Shown piece after piece: positions 34,198 to 43,025 of a DNA stretch of 64,000 bases; the first letter of the stretch is position 1; each line of letters opens with the position of its first letter. The notes under the pieces are model-generated. The model had not been told where the DNA came from and did not search any database. It saw only the letters and a program-made list of their open reading frames with translations. The DNA is from Gluconobacter sphaericus NBRC 12467 (GTDB lineage: Bacteria; Pseudomonadota; Alphaproteobacteria; Acetobacterales; Acetobacteraceae): positions 62,001 to 126,000 of the forward strand of contig NZ_BJMK01000007.1 of NCBI RefSeq assembly GCF_006539125.1, given 5' to 3'. The translations under genes and the position numbers were made by a program.

Positions 34198-35495
34198 GAA
34201 GCGGCTCCCGCCCATTCATCATCAGACAGCTTATCCGCGGTAAAGACTTCCACACCGCGTTTGAAGGTCCGAAGGACGCGGCCCTTCAGGTCTTTTCCAT
34301 CGAATGGCGTGTTTTGCGCCCGGCCCGGAAGGCTTCCGGCCACGACGGTCCAGGAGCCTTCCGGATCAAATAGGCACAGATCGGCATCGCTTCCGACCGC
34401 CAGCGTTCCGGCTTGAAGGCCAAGCAGTGCCGCAGGGGCCGATGTCACCAGGCGCAGGGCATCAATCAACGGTAGTCCAGCCCCGAGTGTGACGCCCAGA
34501 AGGGTGACTAGTCCTGTACCGCCTGCCCGTGCCTGTGCAAATGGCAGCCGTTTGTCATCCGCATCCGCCGGGGCATGATCCGACGCTACGGCGTCGATCG
34601 TGCCATCCGCCAGCGCCGCACAGACGGCCTTGCTGTCCGCTTCGTTGCGCAGGGGAGGCGACAGTTTCGCATAGGTGCGGAAATCGCCGATATCGTCTTC
34701 GGTCATGGCAAAATAGGGCGGTGCCGTATCGCAGGTCACCCGGATGCCGCGGCTTTTGGCCTCGCGGATCAGGTCCAGCCCTTCTGCCGTAGAGACGTGT
34801 GCGAAATGCAACCGCGCCCCTGTCATGGCGGCCAGACGCAGATCTCGCGCGATCATGATGCCCTCGGCTTCTGCCGGAGCCGAGGGCAACCCCATCCGCA
34901 CAGCCCGCGCTCCGGCTGTGGCGCAGGCGCCTTTGGCGAGAGAAGGTTCTTCCGGATGCTGCACCACGATGGCGTCGATGAAGCGCGAATAGGACAGCAG
35001 ATTGCGCATCTGCTTGGCGTCCGAAATGGCCCGCGTCCCGTCCGTAAATGCCACAGCTCCGGCGTTTTGGAGCAGGCCGAGTTCGACTATCTCCTCGCCC
35101 TCGCAGCCGCGTGTCAGCGCGCCATAGGGATGGATCGAGACCATGCCTGTCTCTTCGCCTCGGACACGTAGGAGATGAACCAGCGCCGGATTGTCGATCG
35201 GGGGCGAGGTGTTGGGTAGGACCGCCATGGTGGTGATGCCGCCTGCCACGGCCGCTCGCGCACCAGAAGAGACACTCTCGCGATATTCCGAGCCTGGCTC
35301 GCCAAGTGCCACGCGCATGTCCACCAGACCAGGACACAGAATGGCCCCCGCTCCGTCAATGACCCGCGCCCCTTCGGGAATCGATCCGTCCTCGCAGGCG
35401 ACGATTTTACCCTGACGGACGACAAGCCGTCCGGTCTCGTCCCGACCGGAAGCAGGGTCGATCAGGCGGACATTTTCAAAAACAATATCAGTCAT
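34194..35495 (-). CDS. pyrC: Dihydroorotase-like protein lacking the HxH metal site (PyrC'-type)
   Basis: 433 residues of the type I dihydroorotase family. The position of the first metal-binding pair, normally DxHxH, reads [12 protein letters not shown]: Arg61 and Ala63 replace both histidines, and a second conserved His-containing segment reads [12 protein letters not shown] instead of the usual PHH form. Retained are the QHPEE, HFAHVST and SDHAP blocks. This matches the catalytically inactive PyrC' proteins that stabilise class A aspartate transcarbamoylase, known from Pseudomonas. The gene overlaps pyrB by 4 nt and plsY by 4 nt. An active PyrC must then be encoded elsewhere. Activity loss is inferred from the missing ligands. 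Confidence 0.88.
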   Translation of the reverse strand: MTDIVFENVRLIDPASGRDETGRLVVRQGKIVACEDGSIPEGARVIDGAGAILCPGLVDMRVALGEPGSEYRESVSSGARAAVAGGITTMAVLPNTSPPIDNPALVHLLRVRGEETGMVSIHPYGALTRGCEGEEIVELGLLQNAGAVAFTDGTRAISDAKQMRNLLSYSRFIDAIVVQHPEEPSLAKGACATAGARAVRMGLPSAPAEAEGIMIARDLRLAAMTGARLHFAHVSTAEGLDLIREAKSRGIRVTCDTAPPYFAMTEDDIGDFRTYAKLSPPLRNEADSKAVCAALADGTIDAVASDHAPADADDKRLPFAQARAGGTGLVTLLGVTLGAGLPLIDALRLVTSAPAALLGLQAGTLAVGSDADLCLFDPEGSWTVVAGSLPGRAQNTPFDGKDLKGRVLRTFKRGVEVFTADKLSDDEWAGAAS

Positions 35496-36433
35496 ATTGG
35501 CATCCGTGCCCGGGACAGACGGTCTAGAACCGCCATCCGCACAGCCACGCCCATTTCAACCTGTTCGGAAATCACGCTCTGGTCCGAATCTGCCACGTCT
35601 GAGGCAATTTCTACCCCGCGGTTCATTGGCCCCGGATGCATGACGAGCGCGCCGGGTTTGGCCAGTGCCAGACGGCGGCGGTCCAGTCCGAAAAAATGGA
35701 AATATTCCCGCGCACTTGGCACCAGACCCGCGCCCATGCGTTCCTTCTGAAGCCGCAGGGACATGACGACGTCCGCGCCATCCAGCGCCTTGTCCATGTC
35801 CGAATACATCTCGACATTGCCGAGGCTGGCCATGGCCCCCGGAAGCAGCGTCGGTGGTCCGACCAGCCGCACCCGGTTTCCGAACGCTGTCAGCAGATGA
35901 ATGTTGGAGCGCGCCACACGGCTGTGCCCGACATCTCCGCAGATCGCGACCGTGAGGCCCTCAAGGCGGCCGAAATGTCGCCGGATGGTCAGCGCATCCA
36001 GCAGCGCCTGTGTTGGGTGTTCATGCGTGCCATCGCCCGCATTAACAACGCTGGCTTCGACTTTCTGCGACAGCAGGGCGGGTGCGCCGGACTGCGCGTG
36101 GCGGATGACCAGCAGGTCACAGCGCATGGCGTTGAGCGTTGCCGCCGTATCCAGCAGCGTCTCGCCCTTGTTCACCGAACTTGTGGCGACGGACATGTTG
36201 ATGACGTCCGCCCCAAGCCGCTTGCCCGCAAGTTCGAAACTCGTGCGGGTGCGGGTGCTGTCTTCGTAGAACAGGTTGATGACCGTCCGCCCCCGCAGCG
36301 CATCGCGCGGCGCGGAGCGCGAACGGCTCAGCAGCGCATAGCTCTCCGCCAGATCAAGGAACGGCACGAGCTGTTCGGCCGACAGCCCCTCGATTCCCAG
36401 GAGATGCCGGGGGACGGAGGGCCGCTCAGCCAT
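35492..36433 (-). CDS. pyrB: Aspartate carbamoyltransferase catalytic subunit
   Basis: Makes N-carbamoyl-L-aspartate in pyrimidine synthesis. 313 residues from ATG 36433 ([17 protein letters not shown]); an ATG at 36451 is possible but overlaps gltX further. Signature blocks: [20 protein letters not shown] (carbamoyl-phosphate loop), [24 protein letters not shown] and [12 protein letters not shown]. No pyrI regulatory subunit is encoded nearby; pairing with a PyrC' overlap suggests a dodecameric class A enzyme. Overlaps gltX by 8 nt. Confidence 0.95.
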   Translation of the reverse strand: MAERPSVPRHLLGIEGLSAEQLVPFLDLAESYALLSRSRSAPRDALRGRTVINLFYEDSTRTRTSFELAGKRLGADVINMSVATSSVNKGETLLDTAATLNAMRCDLLVIRHAQSGAPALLSQKVEASVVNAGDGTHEHPTQALLDALTIRRHFGRLEGLTVAICGDVGHSRVARSNIHLLTAFGNRVRLVGPPTLLPGAMASLGNVEMYSDMDKALDGADVVMSLRLQKERMGAGLVPSAREYFHFFGLDRRRLALAKPGALVMHPGPMNRGVEIASDVADSDQSVISEQVEMGVAVRMAVLDRLSRARMPI

Positions 36434-37844
36434 CGGTGGATGCAGAAGCAAGAACGGCTGCGATGCGGGCCAGAACCTCGTCCTGTCCCAGAGCCGCGAG
36501 TGTCAGGTCAATACCCGGAGACGTCGTGGAGCCGGTCATGGCCGCGCGCAGCGGCTGGGCCACGGAGCCGAGCTTGATCTCGTGTTTTTCAGCATAGGCG
36601 CGCAGCGTCGCATCGACTGTTTCGGGCGTGAAGTCCGAAAGCGCGGCCAGATCCTTGCCGACGCCTTCAAGAACCGTGCGTCCGTCCTCGCCCAGCAGCT
36701 TCTCGGCCTTGGGTGTGAAGGTCAGGGGCAGGGTGAAACCTGCGAAAGCGGCATTGTCCGCCAGTTCCACGAGCGTTTTTGCGCGCTCCTTGAGACCCGG
36801 CATCATTGCAAGGATGCGTGCGCGGGTCTTGTCATCCGTCACAACGTCGTCTCGACCTGTAAGGCGCTGCATGACGTCATCTGTCAGACGCGCATCATCG
36901 GCGATACGCATCCAGATCCCGTTCAGATGCGCCAGCTTGACGTAATCCATGCGGGACGGGGAGCGGCCCACGCCATCCAGATCGAACAGCTTGATCTGTT
37001 CTTCGCGGGACAGGACTTCGGCATCGCCATGACCCCAGCCCAGACGCAGCAGGTAGTTGCACAGGGCTTCCGGCAGATAGCCTTCCTCGCGGAAATCCAC
37101 GACCGACTGTGCGCCATGGCGCTTGGACAGCTTGGCGCCGTCGGGGCCGTGGATCAGCGGCAGATGCGCGAAATGCGGCAGGTTCCAGCCCATGGCGCGA
37201 TAGATCATGGCCTGACGGAACGTGTTCGTCAGATGATCGTCACCGCGCATGACATGGGTGATGTCCATATCGTGATCGTCCACGACCACGGCGTGCAGAT
37301 AGGTCGGCGTGCCGTCCGAACGCAGCAGGATCAGATCGTCCATTTCGGAGTTTGCGACCCGGACTTCGCCCTGCACCAGATCCTTGATGACCGTCTCGCC
37401 ATCACGCGGCGCCTTCAGACGCACGACATAGGGTGCACCAGCAGGCGCTTCGGATGGATCCCGGTCCCGCCATGTGCCGTCGTAACGGGGCGGGCGCTTC
37501 TCGGCCATGGCCTTCTCGCGCATGGCGGTCAGCTCTTCGGGGGTGCAAAAGCACTTGTAAGCCTGACCCTTTTCCAGAAGCTCAAGCGCCACTTCCGTAT
37601 GGCGGTCCTGCCGGGCGGACTGGAAAACCGGTTCCGCATCTGCCTCGATTCCCATCCAGGCCAGACCGTCAAAAATCACGTCCACTGCTTTTTGAGTGGA
37701 GCGTTCCTTGTCGGTGTCCTCGATCCTCAGGAGAAATTCGCCGCCATGATGACGGGCAAAGAGGAAATTGAACAGGGCGGCGCGGGCGTTGCCGACATGC
37801 AGCAGACCCGTTGGGGAGGGGGCAAATCGCGTACGGATGGTCAT
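36426..37844 (-). CDS. gltX: Glutamyl-tRNA synthetase
   Basis: Charges tRNA-Glu (and possibly tRNA-Gln if the amidotransferase route operates). 472 residues with class I motifs: [19 protein letters not shown] (HIGH-like) and [11 protein letters not shown] (KMSKS-like), plus [14 protein letters not shown] and [19 protein letters not shown]. The alphaproteobacteria often carry two gltX copies; which one this is cannot be told from the window. First gene of the gltX-pyrB-pyrC'-plsY overlap chain. Confidence 0.94.
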   Translation of the reverse strand: MTIRTRFAPSPTGLLHVGNARAALFNFLFARHHGGEFLLRIEDTDKERSTQKAVDVIFDGLAWMGIEADAEPVFQSARQDRHTEVALELLEKGQAYKCFCTPEELTAMREKAMAEKRPPRYDGTWRDRDPSEAPAGAPYVVRLKAPRDGETVIKDLVQGEVRVANSEMDDLILLRSDGTPTYLHAVVVDDHDMDITHVMRGDDHLTNTFRQAMIYRAMGWNLPHFAHLPLIHGPDGAKLSKRHGAQSVVDFREEGYLPEALCNYLLRLGWGHGDAEVLSREEQIKLFDLDGVGRSPSRMDYVKLAHLNGIWMRIADDARLTDDVMQRLTGRDDVVTDDKTRARILAMMPGLKERAKTLVELADNAAFAGFTLPLTFTPKAEKLLGEDGRTVLEGVGKDLAALSDFTPETVDATLRAYAEKHEIKLGSVAQPLRAAMTGSTTSPGIDLTLAALGQDEVLARIAAVLASASTDG

Positions 37845-38022
37845 GCCGCCGTCATATCATGCTCTGACCCGCGCTTCCATCCGCCTGCGCCTGCGTAGCT
37901 CAGGTGTTTCGTCACGCGCCATCGCTTTACAAAACGCTAAGGTTCTTCAAGCGCGTGTGATTTCCAACCGCCTCCCGAAGCGGCCTATTGTGGGATTCAA
38001 TAGTCCGGGTGGTGCCTTTCCA

Positions 38023-38610
38023 ATGAACAGACGAGATTTCAATGCCCTGCTGGCAGGGCTGGGTCTGACCTTCGGAGAGGGGAAGATCCATCACGCCAGC
38101 GCCACGACCTCTCGTGTGGATGTCTTTAAGCTGCGCGCCAATGACTGGGTTCCGAATAATCCGGATCTGCCCGTCATCGTCTATCGCAATGCGCTTGAAG
38201 CCGGGCCGGATCGCGAGGCGGTGTATGAAGACCTGTTCAGCCGGAACGACTGGCCGCCGCAGTGGCGAAACGGTGTTTATCCGTTTCATCACTATCACAG
38301 CCTTGGTCATGAAGTTCTGGGCTTTTCCAATGGTTCCGCACGCCTGATGCTTGGCGGCCCGAACGCCCGGACGGTCGAGGTACGCGGTGGCGACATCGCC
38401 GTGCTTCCGGCCGGAACGGGGCATTGCAATCTCGGATCGGACACGGAGTTCGCCGTCATCGGCGCTTATCCACCCAACCAGTCTTTCGACATCCTCCGCG
38501 CTGCGCCTACGGCGGAGCAGAGTGCCCGTATTCACGGTCTACCATTCCCGAAAACCGATCCGGTTCAGGGCGCAGCAGGTGTTCTCGCGCGGGAGTGGCA
38601 CCCTTCATGA
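38023..38610 (+). CDS. YjlB-like cupin protein
   Basis: 195 residues, ATG 38023 (MNRRDFNALLAGLGLTFGEG). A single cupin domain with metal-type ligands: PFHHYHSLGHEVLGF, followed by SARLMLGG, GDIAVLPAGTGHCNLG, resembling the YjlB cupins. The RRDF start resembles a twin-arginine signal but the following segment is short, so export is uncertain. Its stop overlaps an ATG at 38607 (ATGA), linking it to the next gene. Confidence 0.78.
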   Translation: MNRRDFNALLAGLGLTFGEGKIHHASATTSRVDVFKLRANDWVPNNPDLPVIVYRNALEAGPDREAVYEDLFSRNDWPPQWRNGVYPFHHYHSLGHEVLGFSNGSARLMLGGPNARTVEVRGGDIAVLPAGTGHCNLGSDTEFAVIGAYPPNQSFDILRAAPTAEQSARIHGLPFPKTDPVQGAAGVLAREWHPS

Positions 38611-38697
38611 TGGCCTTTCCTCTCAGACGACGCCCTTTCCTCGCAGCACTCGCCGGTCTGGCCACCGTCAGTAATGCCGGCGCGGTGGGTTCCCCAC
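38607..38697 (+). other. Out-of-frame Tat-like leader preceding the F420-type reductase
   Basis: ATG 38607 overlaps the cupin stop and opens a frame encoding PLRRRPFLAALAGLATVSNA, a plausible twin-arginine signal peptide. The reductase body begins in a different frame: 38698 minus 38607 is 91, one more than a multiple of three. Removing one C from the TCCCC run at 38691-38695 would join them as ...AVGSHMQQTRIG. Either a real frameshift, a slippery site or a sequence error. Confidence 0.55.
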
Positions 38698-39333
38698 ATG
38701 CAGCAGACGCGGATCGGCATCATCGGCACCGGACATGTCGGCACAACGCTGGCTGAATTCTGGGTCCACGCGGGTTACCACGTCATGGTCGCAGCCCGCT
38801 CCCTGGGTGAGGCGCAATCGCTGGCCACCTCGCTGGGCCCGCTCGCAACAGCGGGAACTCCGGCTCAGGCGGCGGCTTATGGAGACATAGTAGTTCTGGC
38901 TGTGCCCTATCGGGCTATCCCGCAGCTTGGCCCGCAACTGAGTCGGACGTTGTTGGACAAGGTAGTGCTTGATCCATCCAACCCTTATCCGTGGAGGGAT
39001 GGGCCTATTGCGGAGACCGCGCAGAAGGACGGGGCGGGGGTGACGACACAGCGTTATTTTCCTTCCGCGCATGTGGTCCGGGCGTTCAACTCAATTGACA
39101 TGACTACGCTTCGTTCTGAAGCGCATCGTGCTCTCCCTTTGCTGGCTGTGCCGGTTGCGGGGGATGATGCGGGGGCGGTGTCACAGGTAGAGACGTTGGT
39201 GAGGGCAGCCGGATTCGAGCCTGTCGTGACTGGGAATCTTGCGACCGCAAAACTGTTCCAGCCAGGCAGCACAGGTTTTGAGTTGGAACAGGATGTCGCT
39301 GGTCTGAAGCAGGCACTTCACCTGCCGCAGTAG
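38698..39333 (+). CDS. NADPH-dependent F420 reductase-like (dinucleotide-binding) protein
   Basis: 211 residues of the NADP-oxidoreductase/coenzyme F420-dependent family: the Rossmann dinucleotide loop TRIGIIGTGHVGTTLAEFW at the N-terminus, DIVVLAVPYRAIPQ, VVRAFNSIDM and VPVAGDDAGAVSQV. Such proteins in bacteria lacking F420 act on other substrates; the true substrate is unknown. An in-frame ATG at 38674 is possible, but an upstream leader in another frame (38607-38697) suggests the native start may be earlier and the gene frameshifted. Cytoplasmic if translated from 38698. Confidence 0.75.
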   Translation: MQQTRIGIIGTGHVGTTLAEFWVHAGYHVMVAARSLGEAQSLATSLGPLATAGTPAQAAAYGDIVVLAVPYRAIPQLGPQLSRTLLDKVVLDPSNPYPWRDGPIAETAQKDGAGVTTQRYFPSAHVVRAFNSIDMTTLRSEAHRALPLLAVPVAGDDAGAVSQVETLVRAAGFEPVVTGNLATAKLFQPGSTGFELEQDVAGLKQALHLPQ

Positions 39334-39408
39334 GGGAAGTCTGTTCGGGAAGCGTCGGCCTCGAGAGAGGAGGCGCGTCCTGCGGAAAAATCCGTTACGG
39401 TCCTGTCC

Positions 39409-41610
39409 GTGAAGACAGTGCCCCTTTCCGTTCCGGACCTTGATCCAGACGAACTTCTGGTCTGTGTGGAGTCTCCTGACCCTGCACTGATTCTGCCGCC
39501 TGCCATCATTCGGTCCTTTTTGGATCAGGGGCGGCAGATGATCTCCTGGCTTCCGGTCGCGGTAGGGCTCGGCGCTCTGCTTTATCTGGTTCTGCCGTTC
39601 GAGCCTTCCGTGTTGTGTGGTGTGTTCGTTACGGTTCTGCCGATCCTGATGGGGGGCGCCTGTTTCTGGTGGGGCTGGCAGCGGCTGTTTCCGCGTCTGT
39701 TGGGATTCGCATTGCTCTCTGCGGCGATCGGCTTTGGTGACCTGGCGTTTCAGGCCCGGATGCAGCCGCCCATGCCAGCTCTGCCTAGCCATGCTACCGT
39801 TCTTACCGGGCGCGTCCAGTCGCTGGAAATCCTGCCACCTCGTAATGACGACGAGGATGACGGCCATCGCGTGACTTTGGCGGATGCCGTGTTCGAGACG
39901 CCTGTCGATGCCGGGATGGCACCGTTACGCCGGACGCTGCATATCCGTCTGCGCGATGATGACGACGTGCTTCTTGAACCCGGAAGCACGATCCGCCTCC
40001 GCACCATGCTGCGCGCACCGCCGCCGCCTTCTTGGCCCGGCGGACGGGATCTTCAGCGGGAAGCCTGGTTCTCGGGGGTGGCTGGAAGTGGTTATGCGCT
40101 CGGGCCCGCCAATTTTTTAGGCGCACACGCCCGCCAATCGTGGCTTGAGGCCCTGCGCGAGGCTGTGGCTCTGCGTGCCCATGCTGCGCTGTCCGACCAG
40201 ACTGCCGCCATTGCCGCCACGCTTCTTGCAGGAGAGGCCGGGAGCATCGACCAGCATACGCGCGAGACGTTTTCCGCTTCGGGTTTGGCGCATCTTATTG
40301 CCGTGGCCGGGCTGCATTTGGGGCTCGTGATGGCGGTCGTCATCGTGACGCTGCGCCATGGACTGGCCACTATTGAATATGTTGCCTTGCGCTGGCCATG
40401 CCGGCAGATTGCCGCTGTTGCCGGACTGTTGGCCGGAGCGGGTTATGTGATGTTGACAGGAGCGCATCTTCCCAGCCTGCGGGCGCTGGGCATGGCCAGT
40501 ATCGTAACACTGGCCATCGTGACCGGACGGCGTGTTCTGTCTATGCGGTCGCTGTCCATTGTGGCGCTTCTGATTCTGTTGGTTTCCCCGGTTTCTGTCG
40601 TCGATGTGTCGTTTCAGATGTCCTTTTCCGCCGTGATGGGGCTGATCGCTGGCTATGGTGTCTTGCGTGAGCCGCTTATGCGTTTGCGGGGTGAGGGAGA
40701 GTGGTATCGCGTTGTCGCGTCCCATTGTGCCGCGCTTGTTCTGACGAGTCTTCTGGCCGGACTGGCGACACTGCCAGTTAGTATGGCGCATTTCGGCGCG
40801 TTTCAGCCCTGGTTCGTGTTGGCGAATCTCGTGGCCGTGCCGCTGGCGGCGGTCTGGATCATGCCGGTCGGTCTTCTGGCGCTCGTGGCCATGCCGCTCC
40901 ATGCCGAAGCACCGTTCCTGAAGTTCATGGGAGTGGGAATCCGCGTGGTGCAGACATTGGCGGAGCGTGTGGCGGCGTTTCCGATGGCGCATCAGTCCGT
41001 ACCCGCAATGCCAGGCTGGGGCCTGCTTCTGGTGATGCTTGGGCTGTGTTTCCTATGTTTGTGGAAAGGTAGGATATGTCTTGTAGGATTGCTGCCCATC
41101 ATGGTCGGGGTGGTCTCGATCTGGCTTGCGCCGAAGCCGGATATTTTTATTTCTCCAGATGCGGGGTTGATGGGCGTGCGTCGCCAGGGTGTCCTTCTGA
41201 TCGGGCCTCATTCCAGCTTGCAACGCCGTACATTGGAAGACTGGCAGCAGGCGCTTGCTCTTCCCATGGCGCCCCTGCCGTCAGACTGTCTGGCCGGCCT
41301 GTGTCGAATGCCTCTCGGTGCGCAGACTGTTCTGCTGCGTGTACGTGATGCGTCGGATGGCAATACGCTGCCGACTGCGGAGCAGTGCGGGGGCGTGAGC
41401 CTGTTCATTAGCGTTTCGCCCGTGCGGAAAGGTTGCCCGGGCGTATCGTCCATTGATCGGTTTTCGGTTTGGCGGGATGGGGCCTACAGCGTGTTTACAG
41501 AGCGGGGTCTTACAGTCGTGTCGGACCGGAGCTGGCGTGGAAACCGGCTCTGGGTTCCGCCCGTGGGCTGGCATGGCATGCCTAACCTGCCTCTGGCCCA
41601 GTCTGAATGA
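39409..41610 (+). CDS. comEC: ComEC/Rec2-type DNA uptake channel
   Basis: Inner-membrane channel for DNA import in natural transformation. 733 residues: N-terminal membrane segments (around 40-110), an extracytoplasmic OB-fold-like region (RTLHIRLRDDDD, GSTIRLRTMLRAP), and the Competence domain with FSASGLAHLIAVAGLHLGLV and many helices. The C-terminus (about 600-733) shows no HxHxDH motif of the metallo-beta-lactamase nuclease domain often fused to ComEC. dprA lies 6 kb away. Start ATG 39409. Confidence 0.85.
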   Translation: MKTVPLSVPDLDPDELLVCVESPDPALILPPAIIRSFLDQGRQMISWLPVAVGLGALLYLVLPFEPSVLCGVFVTVLPILMGGACFWWGWQRLFPRLLGFALLSAAIGFGDLAFQARMQPPMPALPSHATVLTGRVQSLEILPPRNDDEDDGHRVTLADAVFETPVDAGMAPLRRTLHIRLRDDDDVLLEPGSTIRLRTMLRAPPPPSWPGGRDLQREAWFSGVAGSGYALGPANFLGAHARQSWLEALREAVALRAHAALSDQTAAIAATLLAGEAGSIDQHTRETFSASGLAHLIAVAGLHLGLVMAVVIVTLRHGLATIEYVALRWPCRQIAAVAGLLAGAGYVMLTGAHLPSLRALGMASIVTLAIVTGRRVLSMRSLSIVALLILLVSPVSVVDVSFQMSFSAVMGLIAGYGVLREPLMRLRGEGEWYRVVASHCAALVLTSLLAGLATLPVSMAHFGAFQPWFVLANLVAVPLAAVWIMPVGLLALVAMPLHAEAPFLKFMGVGIRVVQTLAERVAAFPMAHQSVPAMPGWGLLLVMLGLCFLCLWKGRICLVGLLPIMVGVVSIWLAPKPDIFISPDAGLMGVRRQGVLLIGPHSSLQRRTLEDWQQALALPMAPLPSDCLAGLCRMPLGAQTVLLRVRDASDGNTLPTAEQCGGVSLFISVSPVRKGCPGVSSIDRFSVWRDGAYSVFTERGLTVVSDRSWRGNRLWVPPVGWHGMPNLPLAQSE

Positions 41611-41674
41611 GTATCTTTCAACCTTTTGGAAAGTAATCGCCCTGTAGGATCGCCTGACAAGGAGGTCCGCTATC

Positions 41675-42184
41675 GTGGCTTGCAAACCCGCAACGGGCGT
41701 TCTGCTCGCATATGCACTGACGGCTGCCGTTCCGGCACAGGCTGCTCCCGCCGTGATCTGGGACGGGCTGAGTCTGGGCATGAGCGTTGCGGAAGCAAAG
41801 TTCAGCCATCCGGAAATGACGGCGCTGCCCACGCCGGTGCCGCGTGCGGGTTTCGCGCGCTATGTGATGCAGGGGCCTTCGATAGGCTCCTGCCTTTCGA
41901 ATGTGGATGTGAATTTTCTCGGTGGCCGTCTGGCTTCGGTTGAGGTGCATGCCCTGACGGATACGGATTCCGGCGATGTTCGGATCTGTGCCGATGAATG
42001 GGGGCGCGCGGTCCGTCAGAAATACGGCCTGCCGCTATTCGATATCCGAACCCCCCTGACTGAAAACATCACCTGGAATGCCAATGGCTTTTCGGTCACG
42101 ACCCATATGCGCGTGGTCAATACGGTCGTGGTCTATTCCGTGTCCTATCAGGCCTCTCGCCGGACAGCGGCCCAGATCCTTTAG
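41675..42184 (+). CDS. Secreted protein of unknown function
   Basis: 169 residues from GTG 41675, with a strong AAGGAGG site at 41659-41665. Signal peptide (ATGVLLAYALTAAVPAQAA) then a compact domain: VIWDGLSLGMSVAEAKFSHP, GSCLSNVDVNFLGGRLASVE and VTTHMRVVNTVVVYSVSYQ, with two Cys. I do not recognise the family. It converges on nth with a 4-nt overlap. Confidence 0.68.
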   Translation: MACKPATGVLLAYALTAAVPAQAAPAVIWDGLSLGMSVAEAKFSHPEMTALPTPVPRAGFARYVMQGPSIGSCLSNVDVNFLGGRLASVEVHALTDTDSGDVRICADEWGRAVRQKYGLPLFDIRTPLTENITWNANGFSVTTHMRVVNTVVVYSVSYQASRRTAAQIL

Positions 42185-42879
42185 GTGGCAGCGACTTTTC
42201 GTGTTGGCGGAGCCTGCATCCGTTTGTCCGGATAGAGGCACCATTTCGTTGCCGGGCAGCGCCAGCATTCCGGTGTACGTGCCTTGCAGACATAGCGCCC
42301 ATGCAGGATCAGCCAGTGATGTGCCGGACGCAGCATGTCTTTCGGGATCCGCGCGACCAGACCATCCTCGACCTGGCGCACGGTTTTGCCCGGCGCCAGG
42401 CCAGTCCGGTTGCCGATGCGGAAGATATGCGTATCGACTGCCATCGTATCCGCCCCGAACGCGACATTCATCACGACATTTGCCGTCTTGCGACCCACAC
42501 CGGCCAGCGCTTCGAGCGAAGCCCGGTCGGACGGGACCTGTCCTCCGTGCCGTGCCAACAACTGTTCGCATAACAGCGCCACGTTATGCGCCTTTGCCCG
42601 CCATAGTCCGATGGTGCGGATATGGCGAGCAATGCCTTCTTCCCCGAGGGCGGTCATTGATGCGGGGTCAGGCGCTTCCTCGAACAGGCCTTTCGTTGCC
42701 TTGTTGACGGATTTGTCCGTGGCCTGGGCTGAAAGCACGACGCTCACCAGAAGTTCGAACGGATTGCAGAATACCAGTTCGCTCTCCGCGTTGGGGTTGG
42801 CTTCGGCCAGTGCGGTGATGAAGGCTTTCGCGGCAGCCTTGCTCATGGCCCGGCTTGCGGTTGCGGGGGCATCGGTCAT
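42181..42879 (-). CDS. nth: Endonuclease III
   Basis: DNA glycosylase/AP lyase for oxidised pyrimidines. 232 residues from ATG 42879, supported by GGAG about 9 nt upstream. Helix-hairpin-helix with the catalytic Lys (LEALAGVGRKTANVV), catalytic Asp in AVDTHIFRIGNRTG, and the iron-sulfur cluster spacing C-x6-C-x2-C-x5-C (CKARTPECWRCPATKWC) near the C-terminus. Confidence 0.95.
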   Translation of the reverse strand: MTDAPATASRAMSKAAAKAFITALAEANPNAESELVFCNPFELLVSVVLSAQATDKSVNKATKGLFEEAPDPASMTALGEEGIARHIRTIGLWRAKAHNVALLCEQLLARHGGQVPSDRASLEALAGVGRKTANVVMNVAFGADTMAVDTHIFRIGNRTGLAPGKTVRQVEDGLVARIPKDMLRPAHHWLILHGRYVCKARTPECWRCPATKWCLYPDKRMQAPPTRKVAAT

Positions 42880-43025
42880 GACGGGGGCTCCACCGGGATG
42901 TCTTGCAGGCTGTTGCGTCCGGTCCGGACAGACAGCAAGATACGGCAAAGTTCTAAAAATTCCATGCCATCACACCGTGGCCTGCCCTGCATCACAGCGC
43001 AGGCAGACAGACGGCGGAGCCTTTT

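Noticed and set aside
37888-37925. GCGTAGCTCAGGTG resembles the D-arm of a tRNA
   Set aside because: No acceptor stem, anticodon or T-arm can be folded in the following 70 bases; chance match upstream of the cupin gene.
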